From NCBI GenBank assembly GCA_035762175.1, contig DASTPP010000246.1, positions 1 to 28,422 on the forward strand: a stretch of 28,422 bases of DNA, given 5' to 3'. Below the pieces are notes generated by a model. It was not told the origin of the DNA and ran no database searches. It worked only from the letters and a program-made list of their open reading frames with translations. This stretch comes from DASTPP01 sp035762175. Lineage in GTDB: Bacteria > Myxococcota_A > Polyangia > Polyangiales > Polyangiaceae. The first letter of the stretch is position 1. Every line of letters begins with the position of its first letter. Of the stretch, positions 15,646 through 23,333 are shown piece after piece. Made by a program: the position numbers and the translations under genes.

Positions 15646-16947
15646 ATGGGAGTTTTGCGCCAGTACCGTGCCCCGGTGGAGCCCAAACGCGCACTGAAGG
15701 GGAGCCATCACCTTTATTACGAGGTGCAGGATCTGGTTGTCGAACGGGGCCAGGGGGTGTTCCTGTTCGATCAAGATGGCAAATCGTACATTGATTGTGC
15801 CTCGGGCACCTTCAACTTGATCTTGGGCTATTCGAACTCCGAGGTGCTCGAGGCGGTCAAGCAGCAAGCCGACCAGCTCGTCCACGTCACCTCGAGCTTC
15901 CAGAGCGGCCCCGTCGACGAGATGGTCCGGCGCCTGGTCGATATCGTTCCGGGCAACCTGACGACGATCCACCCCAAAGTGTGCAGTGGTTCGACCGCGA
16001 ACGAGGGCGCGATCAAGATCGCCCAGCATTTCACGGGCAACCGAGACATCATCAGTCACTTCCGGTCGCACCTCGGCCAGACGATGATGATGACGAGCCT
16101 GTCGGGGAATGCGTTCCGGAAGGAGCCATTCGCGAACCTGTTCCCCGGCGGCATCCAGGTCCCGGACCCGTACTGCTACCGCTGCTTCTACAAGCAGAAG
16201 CCGGAGACCTGCAACCTGCTGTGCGTCGAGCGGATCGGGGACTTCATCGACTACGCGAGCAGCGGCCGCGTGGCGTGCATGATCGTGGAGCCGATCTCCG
16301 GCAACGGCGGCAACGTGGTGCCACCGCCCGGCTACTTCAGGGCCCTGAAGAAGCTGTGCGACGAGCGCGGCATCGTGCTGATCCTCGACGAGATCCAGAC
16401 CGGCCTCGGCCGCACCGGCCGGATGTGGGGCGCCGATCTGTTCGACATCAAGCCGAACATCATGACGATCTCGAAGGGCCTGGGCGGGACCGGCTTCCAG
16501 GTCTCGGCGATCGCGTGCGAGGACAAGCTCCGCGGCCTCGAAAGCCACCACCACTCCTTCACCTACGGCGCCAACGTGCTCGCGGCCGCGGCCGCGGCCA
16601 AGACGCTGGAGATCGTGAGCCGGCCAGGCTTCCTCGAGCACGTCCGGTCGCTCGGCGCCTACATCCTGGGCCGCCTGGACCAGATGCAGCGCCGGTTCCG
16701 GTTCATCGGTGACGTGCGCGGGGTCGGCCTCATGATCGGGATCGAGGTGGTGGGGGCCAACGGCGAGCCCGACGTGGAGTTGACCAACAAGATCTGCAAG
16801 TCGGCGACCGCGCACGGGCTCCTGCTGCGCTCGTCGCGCTACGGCTACGGCAATGTTTTCAAGATCCGGCCGCCGCTGGTGATGACCGACGACGAGGCCG
16901 TGCAGATGTGCGACCGGCTCCAGGCCTGCTTGGAAGACGTCCAGTGA
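15646..16947 (+). CDS. gabT1: Class III PLP aminotransferase, GabT1-like first enzyme of azasugar synthesis
   Basis: This is 433 residues from the ATG at 15646, with AGAGG at 15634-15638. It is a class III (fold type I) aminotransferase. CSGSTANEGAIKIAQ (113-127) is the phosphate-loop region. LILDEIQTGLGRTG has Asp248 to bind the PLP pyridine nitrogen and Gln251. ISKGLGG has the Schiff-base Lys277, and FTYGAN (305-310) is present. The length is normal for GABA/ornithine-type enzymes. In the Bacillus azasugar pathway, GabT1 aminates C2 of fructose 6-phosphate to give 2-amino-2-deoxymannitol 6-phosphate. I infer the same here because the next two genes are the phosphatase and dehydrogenase of that pathway, in the same order. 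A Cys-containing insert, PYCYRCFYKQKPETCNLLC (175-193), is also found in some other class III enzymes. The stop overlaps the next start. Specificity is not provable from sequence alone. Confidence 0.85.
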   Translation: MGVLRQYRAPVEPKRALKGSHHLYYEVQDLVVERGQGVFLFDQDGKSYIDCASGTFNLILGYSNSEVLEAVKQQADQLVHVTSSFQSGPVDEMVRRLVDIVPGNLTTIHPKVCSGSTANEGAIKIAQHFTGNRDIISHFRSHLGQTMMMTSLSGNAFRKEPFANLFPGGIQVPDPYCYRCFYKQKPETCNLLCVERIGDFIDYASSGRVACMIVEPISGNGGNVVPPPGYFRALKKLCDERGIVLILDEIQTGLGRTGRMWGADLFDIKPNIMTISKGLGGTGFQVSAIACEDKLRGLESHHHSFTYGANVLAAAAAAKTLEIVSRPGFLEHVRSLGAYILGRLDQMQRRFRFIGDVRGVGLMIGIEVVGANGEPDVELTNKICKSATAHGLLLRSSRYGYGNVFKIRPPLVMTDDEAVQMCDRLQACLEDVQ

Positions 16948-17915
16948 AGCAGTACCTGGTCGATCTGACCACGGTCGTGCGGGACAAGATTCTGTCGACC
17001 GAGGGCACCCTGAAGAATCGCCAGCTCAACGGCTACTCGCCTGGGGGCGACGCACAGTTCGATATCGACGAGGTCGCCGAGCAGGCGGTGCAGGACTTCA
17101 TCGCCTCGCGCGGCGAGTCCGTGGGGTGCTACTCCGAGGATCGCGGGCTCGTTCGCAAGGGCGTTGCGCCGGACCACCTCCTCATCGTCGATCCGATCGA
17201 CGGCACGCGGCCAGCCGCCGCTGGCCTCGAGATGGCGTGCATCTCCGTGGCGGTCGCCCCGTACGACGAGGGCGCGCGGATTCGTGACGTCACGCACGCC
17301 ATCCTGCGCGAGATCAAGTCGGGCGCTTACCTGTATGCCGACCGCGCGGCCGGCGAGCTGGTCAGCGTGGGCTACGCCGGCCAGGTGCCGCGGCTGAGCC
17401 CGAACCGCGACCTCGACCGGCTGTTCTGGTCGATCGAGTTCAACGGCCACCCGATGCAGCTGATGACCTCGGCGTACGGCCACCTGGTGGATCGCACCGC
17501 CAATCGCGGTGGGATCTTCGTGTTCAACAGCGCGTCGTACTCGATCTCGCGGATCATCACGGGCCAGCTCGACGCCTACGTCGATATCGGGAACCGGCTG
17601 CTCAAGGACACGCCGTCGTTGCTTCCGGACTTCGAGCGCGTGGGCAACGGCCACGTGCTCCACCTGTTCCCCTACGACATCGCGGCGAGCGTGGTCATCG
17701 CCGAGCTCGCGGGCGTGACGATCACCGACGCGTACGGTCAGTCGCTCGGGGCGACGCGGCTGGTCGGCGTCGGGGCAGACAATCAACAATCCTGCATCGC
17801 CGCGTCGACCCCGGAGATGCACGCCCAGTTGATCGCGGCGATCGACTGGGCCCGGCCGGCCGCCCAGCGCGGCGGCGCGACGCACGGCCCGCGACACGGC
17901 GAGGTGATCCGATGA
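16944..17915 (+). CDS. yktC1: Inositol-monophosphatase-fold sugar phosphatase, YktC1-like
   Basis: This is 323 residues from the GTG at 16944, which overlaps the previous TGA (GTGA) and has GGAAGA about 8 nt before it; an upstream ATG at 16908 lies inside the aminotransferase gene and is less likely. The Mg-dependent FIG/IMPase motifs are present: GDAQFDIDEVAE (35-46), the metal-binding Glu in YSEDRG (Glu65), IVDPIDGTRP with Asp83 and Asp86, and FPYDIAASVVIAELAGV with Asp245. The last motif carries Tyr244 instead of the usual Trp. The residues after DGT are RPAAAGLE, not the NF of classic inositol monophosphatases, so a different substrate is likely. In Bacillus, YktC1 removes phosphate from 2-amino-2-deoxymannitol 6-phosphate. 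The ATGA overlap with the dehydrogenase gene suggests coupled translation of the three enzymes. Confidence 0.85.
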   Translation: MKQYLVDLTTVVRDKILSTEGTLKNRQLNGYSPGGDAQFDIDEVAEQAVQDFIASRGESVGCYSEDRGLVRKGVAPDHLLIVDPIDGTRPAAAGLEMACISVAVAPYDEGARIRDVTHAILREIKSGAYLYADRAAGELVSVGYAGQVPRLSPNRDLDRLFWSIEFNGHPMQLMTSAYGHLVDRTANRGGIFVFNSASYSISRIITGQLDAYVDIGNRLLKDTPSLLPDFERVGNGHVLHLFPYDIAASVVIAELAGVTITDAYGQSLGATRLVGVGADNQQSCIAASTPEMHAQLIAAIDWARPAAQRGGATHGPRHGEVIR

Positions 17916-18940
17916 AAGCGATCGTCTTCAAGCAAGAGCGTGTGGTTTCGTTGGAGCAGCGGCCCGATCCGGCGGTCGAGCGCGCCGACGACGTGATCGT
18001 GAAGGTCGAGGCCACCGGGGTCTGCGGCACGGACCGCAACATCGTGCTGGGCCGGTTCCCGGCGCGGCCCGGCGTGATCCTCGGCCACGAGTCGGTGGGC
18101 ACCGTGGCGGCGGTCGGCGCCGAGGTCCGCGAGCTCGCGGTCGGCGACCGGGTCGTCGTCAACCCGACGCTGTACTGCGGTCGCTGCGAGTTCTGCCGGC
18201 GCGGCGCCTTCAACTTCTGCGATCACAAGACCGGCCAGGAGGTCGGCGTGGACCGCGATGGCACGTTCGCCACGTTCGTCCGGTTGCCGGCTCGGTTCCT
18301 CCATCTGTTGCCGGCCGACCTGCCGCTCGAGCGCGCCGTGTTCGTCGAGCCGCTGGCCTGCGTAATGAACAACGCCGAGGCGGTCGACCTCCAGCCGTTC
18401 GACGACGTGGCGATCCTCGGCGGCGGCCCGATCGGGCTGGTGTTCGCGCTGTACGCGCAGCGGTTCTCGCGCCGGACCGTCGTCGTGGAGCGCGACACGT
18501 TCCGCCTGTCGTTCGCCCGCAAGCTCGGCGTGGCGGCGGTCGACGGCGCGTCGGCGGCCTGGCCGGACGCGGTGATCGCGGCGTGCGGCGGTCGCCGGCC
18601 GAGCGTGATCGTGGAGACGTCGGGCGTGCTGCTCGACGCGGCGGTCGACCTCGTCCGCAAGGGCGGCCGGATCGCGGTGATGGGGTTCAACGGGCACATC
18701 GCGGCGGGGTTCAAGATCCTTCGGATCGTCAACAACGGGATCCGCGTCGTCGGCGCGGGCGACTACAACGCGCCCGTCTTCCCGGCGGCGATCGACCTGG
18801 CGGCCGAGCTGCCGCTCGACCGGCTGATCACGCACCGGCTGCCGCTCGACGAGCACGCGCGGGCGTTCCAGCTGCTGATCGAGGCGGGCGACCGCCCCGA
18901 CCACTACGGCGCGATGAAGGTCCTGATCCAGTCCGCGTGA
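17912..18940 (+). CDS. gutB1: Zinc-dependent medium-chain alcohol dehydrogenase, GutB1-like
   Basis: This is 342 residues starting at the ATG at 17912, which overlaps the phosphatase stop (ATGA). It is a sorbitol/threonine-dehydrogenase-type MDR enzyme. Catalytic zinc ligands are Cys38 (TGVCGTD), His59-Glu60 (ILGHES) and Glu146 (FVEPLAC). The structural zinc Cys are at 89, 92, 95 and 103 (CGRCEFCRRGAFNFC), and the Rossmann motif is AILGGGPIGL (167-176). The full length is intact. In the Bacillus azasugar pathway GutB1 oxidises the C6 alcohol of 2-amino-2-deoxymannitol, and the resulting amino-aldehyde closes to mannojirimycin. The neighbours make that the best guess here. A plain polyol dehydrogenase role is the alternative. 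The gene prefers CTG and GTG codons, unlike the CTC/GTC-rich host genes. Confidence 0.87.
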   Translation: MKAIVFKQERVVSLEQRPDPAVERADDVIVKVEATGVCGTDRNIVLGRFPARPGVILGHESVGTVAAVGAEVRELAVGDRVVVNPTLYCGRCEFCRRGAFNFCDHKTGQEVGVDRDGTFATFVRLPARFLHLLPADLPLERAVFVEPLACVMNNAEAVDLQPFDDVAILGGGPIGLVFALYAQRFSRRTVVVERDTFRLSFARKLGVAAVDGASAAWPDAVIAACGGRRPSVIVETSGVLLDAAVDLVRKGGRIAVMGFNGHIAAGFKILRIVNNGIRVVGAGDYNAPVFPAAIDLAAELPLDRLITHRLPLDEHARAFQLLIEAGDRPDHYGAMKVLIQSA

Positions 18941-18950
18941 GGGGGGCCGC

Positions 18951-21302
18951 ATGACGACAGCCCCGTTGGCATTTCACCGCGGCGTGCTCCACGTGGACGG
19001 GCGACCGACGCTGATCATCGCGGGCGAGTACCCGTACTATCGCGACCGGCCCGACCGCTGGCGGGCCAAGCTGCAGGCGATTCGCGCCGCCGGGGTCGAG
19101 GTGGTGACCTGCTACGTGCCGTGGCGGCACCACGCGCTCGACGTGCCCGTCGGCGCGCCCCCGCAGTTCTGCTTCGCGAGCGTCGACGATAACCGCAACG
19201 TGGTCCGGTTCCTCGAGCTCGCCCACGAGCTCGGCCTGCGCGTAATCGTCAAGCCGGGGCCGTTCGTGCACGGCGAGATCCAGCTCGGCGGCCTGCCGGA
19301 CTCGGTCAGCCCGAGCCACGCGCCGGGCCGGGAGCCCTCGGTCTCGGCCAGCGGCGCGCCGCAGCTCTCGCAGGGCCAGATGTTGCCGTCGGCGCTGTCG
19401 ACCGAGTTCCTGCACGATACCCAGGCATGGCTTCAGGCGGTGTGGGAGCGCGTGGTCGCGGATCGGATGTATCCGCGCGGCCCGATCGTCGCCGTGCAGG
19501 TCGGCAACGAGGGGGTGTACAGCGATGCCAACCAGCCGGCCGGCGCCTTCGACTACGGGGCGGCGGGGGCGCGCGTCGCCGCCCGCGTGCTGGCGAGCCG
19601 GTACCCGACGATCGACGCGCTCAACCAGCGGTACGGCACGCAGCACGCCGCGTACGGCGACGCGCCGCTCGTCCGCCAGTGGACCGAGGACCTGCCGGTG
19701 CCGGCCGCGCTCGACGGCGGGGCGTGGCTCGGCGCGTACGTCGCCGAGGTCATCAAGCGGTGGAGCGCGTACCTGGGCGACGTGCCGAAGCTGCTCAACT
19801 TCCCGCCCCCGGCGCGCGCCGACGCGTCGCCCGCGCACGCCCGGGCGCGGCTCGACGCCTGGCTGTGCCGGGTCCGGCCGCGCGTGCTCACGGGGCGGGT
19901 TCAGTACGGATTCAGCAGCTGGGTCGGGGTGGCCGCCGAGGACGACGAGGCGTTCATCCACCTGGCGATCGCCGCGCTGCGCGAGCGCGGGCCGAACCTC
20001 GAGGAGAACTGGGGCCTGGGCTGGGCCGACGCCCGCTGCGCCTACGCGGCGTGCACCGTGTACCAGGCGCTGCTCGTGCTGGCGTGCGGCGCGACCGGCT
20101 ACTCGATCTACCCGGTGTGCGCCACCGACAGCTGGTCGTCGGCGATCCAGCTCGACCAGGCGTACCTCGCGCGCACGCTGCCCGACCCCAAGGTGATGGA
20201 CCCGCCGTACGGCGAGCTCGCCCCGATCGACGTCGACGGCGCGCCGGCGGCAAAGCACCGGGTGCTCCAGCTGGTCAACGGCTTCTTCGCGCGCGAGGGC
20301 CACGCGCTGGTGACCGGCGTCCGCAAGGTGGCGGTGGCGCTCGCGTTGTACACGCCGCACGCCGAGCTGATGGCGTGGCAGCCGCCGGCCAGCGCGCACT
20401 ACAAGCGCCTGCGCTACCCGCAGCCGGCCCACGAGGTCGCGCACGCCTTCGTGCTCGCGTGCCTCGACCATGGGGTCGAGTTCGGGCTCGTCGACCTGGC
20501 GACCGCCAGCCCGACCGAGCTCGCGCGGGTCGAGCGCCTCGTGGTGCCCGGTGGGTTCTACCTGGACGACGAGGCCCAGGACCGTTTGGCGGACTACGTC
20601 CAGGCCGGCGGCGAGCTGATCACCGGGTGGGAGGTGCCGCTTTACGACCTCTCGCTCCAGCCGTCCGAGCAGCTCCAGGATCGCGTGTTCGGCCACGGCT
20701 ACGCCGGCGGCCCGCGCGACGGCGCGTCGGCGCGCTCGCCGCGGTCGCTCCGGCTGCCCGCCGACGCGTCGCCGATCGCGCGCGCGGGCGACGAGGTCCA
20801 CGGCTACACCGTCCAGCGCGGGCGCGGCCGTGCGCACTACCTCGACGAGGCGATCAGCCGGTCGAGCTTGGCGCAGCTGTTCGCCGCGGCCGGCCTCGCG
20901 GCCCAGCCGGTGCGCGGCCCCGATGGCGCGCCCGCGTTCACGAGCCTGGTGGCCAGCGCCGACGACACCCGGCACCTCAGCTTCGTGCTCAGCCGCTCGG
21001 ATCGCGCGGGCAGGTTCCGCTGGCTGGTCGCGGGTCACGAGCTCTCGATCGCGCTGCCGCGCCGCGGCTGCGCCGTGGTCGGTACCAGCGTGGTCGACGG
21101 GAGACCGCGGCTGACCAGCCTGCTGGTCAAGGCGGTCAACGAGCTGCACCAGGATCGGGTGGAGGTCGAGCTGCGCTACGGTGACGACCACTACGCGTGC
21201 GCCGGCGGCGACGTGTTCGCCTACCGCGACGGCGAGGCGTGGCGTACCGAACTCGCGACCGACGTTTCGACACCGCCCGGGAACGCGGACAAGGGAGCCT
21301 GA
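18951..21302 (+). CDS. GH35-like beta-galactosidase-type glycoside hydrolase
   Basis: This is 783 residues from the ATG at 18951, with a GAGGGGGG ribosome site. No signal peptide is seen, so it is probably cytoplasmic. The N-terminal TIM barrel is GH35-like: GEYPYYRDRPDRWRAKLQAI and VVTCYVPWRHHAL (about 25-63), VIVKPGPFVHGEIQLGGLP (98-116, the GPFVHGE strand), and VQVGNEGVYSD with Glu187 as likely acid/base. LEENWGLGWAD (350-360) carries a likely nucleophile (Glu351 or 352). The C-terminal half resembles the flavodoxin-like and beta domains of such enzymes. The substrate cannot be told. In this operon it may hydrolyse a glycosylated iminosugar or its precursor, or be a tolerant glycosidase that protects the producer. 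A full-length glycosidase inside a gabT1-yktC1-gutB1 operon is unusual as far as I know. Confidence 0.8.
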   Translation: MTTAPLAFHRGVLHVDGRPTLIIAGEYPYYRDRPDRWRAKLQAIRAAGVEVVTCYVPWRHHALDVPVGAPPQFCFASVDDNRNVVRFLELAHELGLRVIVKPGPFVHGEIQLGGLPDSVSPSHAPGREPSVSASGAPQLSQGQMLPSALSTEFLHDTQAWLQAVWERVVADRMYPRGPIVAVQVGNEGVYSDANQPAGAFDYGAAGARVAARVLASRYPTIDALNQRYGTQHAAYGDAPLVRQWTEDLPVPAALDGGAWLGAYVAEVIKRWSAYLGDVPKLLNFPPPARADASPAHARARLDAWLCRVRPRVLTGRVQYGFSSWVGVAAEDDEAFIHLAIAALRERGPNLEENWGLGWADARCAYAACTVYQALLVLACGATGYSIYPVCATDSWSSAIQLDQAYLARTLPDPKVMDPPYGELAPIDVDGAPAAKHRVLQLVNGFFAREGHALVTGVRKVAVALALYTPHAELMAWQPPASAHYKRLRYPQPAHEVAHAFVLACLDHGVEFGLVDLATASPTELARVERLVVPGGFYLDDEAQDRLADYVQAGGELITGWEVPLYDLSLQPSEQLQDRVFGHGYAGGPRDGASARSPRSLRLPADASPIARAGDEVHGYTVQRGRGRAHYLDEAISRSSLAQLFAAAGLAAQPVRGPDGAPAFTSLVASADDTRHLSFVLSRSDRAGRFRWLVAGHELSIALPRRGCAVVGTSVVDGRPRLTSLLVKAVNELHQDRVEVELRYGDDHYACAGGDVFAYRDGEAWRTELATDVSTPPGNADKGA

Positions 21303-21303
21303 G

Positions 21304-21939
21304 ATGAGACCGGTAGCGAGCGCGGTGATCTTTGACTACGCAGGGGTGCTGTCGCACCATCAATCGGAGCAGCACTGGGCGCGGCTCGTCGCCGCGGCCG
21401 GGGTGCCCTCGGAGGAGCTTCGCCGCGTCTACTGGGACCTGCGGCCGCCCTACGATCGCGGCACCGACGACGGCATCGCGTACTGGCGCAAGGTCGGCGC
21501 GGCGCTCGGCCGGGCGTGGTCGGACGCGCAGATCGAGGCGCTGATCGGGCTCGACACGGAGAGCTGGGTCCGGATGAACCCCGAGGTCATCGCGCAGCTC
21601 ACCGCGCTGCAGAGCCGGCGGATCCCGACCGCGATCCTGTCCAACATGGGGGTCGATCTGATGCGCGCGGTGGTCGCGCGGTTCGCGTGGATCGCGCGCT
21701 GCGAGGTCCGGACGTTCTCGTGCGCGGTGGGGCTCGTCAAGCCCGAGGCCGCGATCTACGAGCGCTGCGTTGCCGAGTTGGGGGTCGCGCCGGGCGAGGC
21801 GATCTTCGTCGACGATCGCCATGAGAACATCGTCGCGGCCGAGCGCGTGGGCCTGCGTGGCGTGCTGTTCGCCGACGCCGCGGGGCTGCGCGCGCAGCTT
21901 CGGAGCGCGGCCTCCGGCGCCGAGGAAGCGACCCCGTGA
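21304..21939 (+). CDS. HAD-superfamily (subfamily IA, YihX-like) phosphatase
   Basis: This is 211 residues from the ATG at 21304, one base after the glycosidase stop, with AAGGGAG upstream. The HAD motifs are IFDYAGVL with nucleophile Asp11, ILSNMG with Ser113, VGLVKPEAAIYE with Lys146, and AIFVDDRHEN with Asp170 and Asp171. A small helical cap lies between residues 17 and 90. The position two residues after the nucleophile is Ala13, not Asp. YihX-type glucose-1-phosphate phosphatases and epoxide-hydrolase-type HADs also have Gly at this place, so activity is possible but not certain. In the pathway it could be a second sugar phosphatase, for example acting on glucose 1-phosphate or a phosphorylated iminosugar. 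Its stop overlaps the transporter start. Confidence 0.8.
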   Translation: MRPVASAVIFDYAGVLSHHQSEQHWARLVAAAGVPSEELRRVYWDLRPPYDRGTDDGIAYWRKVGAALGRAWSDAQIEALIGLDTESWVRMNPEVIAQLTALQSRRIPTAILSNMGVDLMRAVVARFAWIARCEVRTFSCAVGLVKPEAAIYERCVAELGVAPGEAIFVDDRHENIVAAERVGLRGVLFADAAGLRAQLRSAASGAEEATP

Positions 21940-23294
21940 CGGAGCACGCCTCGATCCGGCGGCAGATCGTCGCGCTCGCGCTGCCGGCGAGCGCCGAGGC
22001 CGTGCTCCAGATCTGCTTCAGCTTCGTCGATCAGGTCGTGATCGCCCGGCTGGGCAACGCGTCGCTCGCCGCGGTCGGCCTGATCGGGCACATGACGTTC
22101 CTGAGCGGCATCATCCTCGGCGCGCTGTCCGCGACCGCGTCGATCCTGGTCGCGCAGCACTATGGCCGCCACGACGGGCCGGGCGTGGCCCGCACGGTCG
22201 GCGCCACCGTGCAGCTCGCGCTGCTCATCACCGTGCCGCTCGCGGTCGTCGTGGCGGCGTTCGCCGCGCCGATCCTGACGCTGATGGGGGTCGAGCCCGC
22301 GGTGGTCGAGGCCGGCGCGCCGTTCCTGCGCGTGATCGCGGTGACCGTGCCGCTCAGCCTCGTCGGCTCGGTCGCGGCGTCGGCGTTGCGGTCGCTCGGC
22401 GATGCACGCACGCCCATGGTGGTCACCCTGCTCTGCGTGGCGACCAACACCGTGCTCAACTTCGTGCTGGTGTTCGGCTGGGGCCCGGTGCCCGCGATCG
22501 GCGTCATGGGCGCCGCCTACGCCACGCTGGCGGCGCAGGTCCTGCGCAGCGTGCTGATGGTGCGCGCGATGGCGGGCGCGCGGCGCAACGTGCCGTTCCG
22601 GTTCAGCGACTTCGCGCGGACCGACGCCTCCATGATCGGCCGGATCTGCCGGCTGACCTGGCCGATCGCGCTCACCGAGGTGGTCTGGTCGCTGGGCTCG
22701 TTCCTCTACACGCTGATCACCATCGAGCTCGGCACGGTGGTGATCGCGGCCAACCAGGTCGTAGTCACGACCGAGGCGATCTTCGTCATGGCGTCGTCGG
22801 GGCTTTCGGCGGCGGCGCTGACCTTGATCGGCCAGGCGATCGGCGCGGATGACGAGCCGCGGCTCCGGCGCACCGCGAGCCAGTTGGTCAAGATCGGGCT
22901 GACCTCGGCGGCCGGGTTCGGGCTGCTGACCGCGGCGACCTCGGGGCTGCTGGGCGTGTTCTTCCGCGAGATCAGCCCCGAGGCGCTCCACCTCGCGCGG
23001 GTCGGCCTGGTGCTCAACGCCGTGTTCCAGTGGGTGAAGGTCATGAACATGGTGCTCGGCAACGGCGTGCTGCGTGCCGGCGGAGACAACCGGTTCGTTC
23101 TGGTCGCCGACGTGACGTCGATCTTCGTGTTCGGGCTGCCGATCGCGTTCTTCGTCGTGCGGTTCACCAGCCTGGGCTTGATCGGGGTCCTCGTCGCGAA
23201 GCTGCTCGAGGAGGGGTCGCGGGTGCTGATGTTCGCCATCCGCTACCGTTCGGCGAAGTGGCGCAAGCGCTACGTCGAGGCCCCGGTGCACTAG
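21936..23294 (+). CDS. MATE-family multidrug/metabolite exporter
   Basis: This is 452 residues from the GTG at 21936, overlapping the HAD stop (GTGA). About twelve hydrophobic helices in two similar halves are visible, with the MATE hallmark near the N terminus (PASAEAVLQICFSFVDQVVI, then ARLGNASLAAVGLIGHM). The second half begins LTWPIALTEVVWSLGSFLYT, with IAANQVVVTTEAIFVMASSG after it. The length is usual for NorM/DinF-type proteins, which export cationic compounds in exchange for protons or sodium. A basic iminosugar would be a fitting substrate, so I infer that it exports the operon product and protects the producer. The TAG stop is followed by a 39-bp gap, the largest in the operon. Confidence 0.9.
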   Translation: MTEHASIRRQIVALALPASAEAVLQICFSFVDQVVIARLGNASLAAVGLIGHMTFLSGIILGALSATASILVAQHYGRHDGPGVARTVGATVQLALLITVPLAVVVAAFAAPILTLMGVEPAVVEAGAPFLRVIAVTVPLSLVGSVAASALRSLGDARTPMVVTLLCVATNTVLNFVLVFGWGPVPAIGVMGAAYATLAAQVLRSVLMVRAMAGARRNVPFRFSDFARTDASMIGRICRLTWPIALTEVVWSLGSFLYTLITIELGTVVIAANQVVVTTEAIFVMASSGLSAAALTLIGQAIGADDEPRLRRTASQLVKIGLTSAAGFGLLTAATSGLLGVFFREISPEALHLARVGLVLNAVFQWVKVMNMVLGNGVLRAGGDNRFVLVADVTSIFVFGLPIAFFVVRFTSLGLIGVLVAKLLEEGSRVLMFAIRYRSAKWRKRYVEAPVH

Positions 23295-23333
23295 GCGCGC
23301 CAGTGCGGCGCAAGGACAAGGAGCGCTCACGTC

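Noticed and set aside
15216..15686. Minus-strand 156-codon frame in the operon leader
   Set aside because: No ribosome-binding site, Ser/Arg-rich sequence without family features, and it overlaps the start of the aminotransferase gene; more likely a chance frame in regulatory DNA.
18828..21191. Long minus-strand open frame (787 codons) opposite the glycosidase gene
   Set aside because: It is a shadow produced by high third-position GC: Arg/His/Asp/Val-rich, no domain, and exactly antisense to a gene with clear catalytic motifs.
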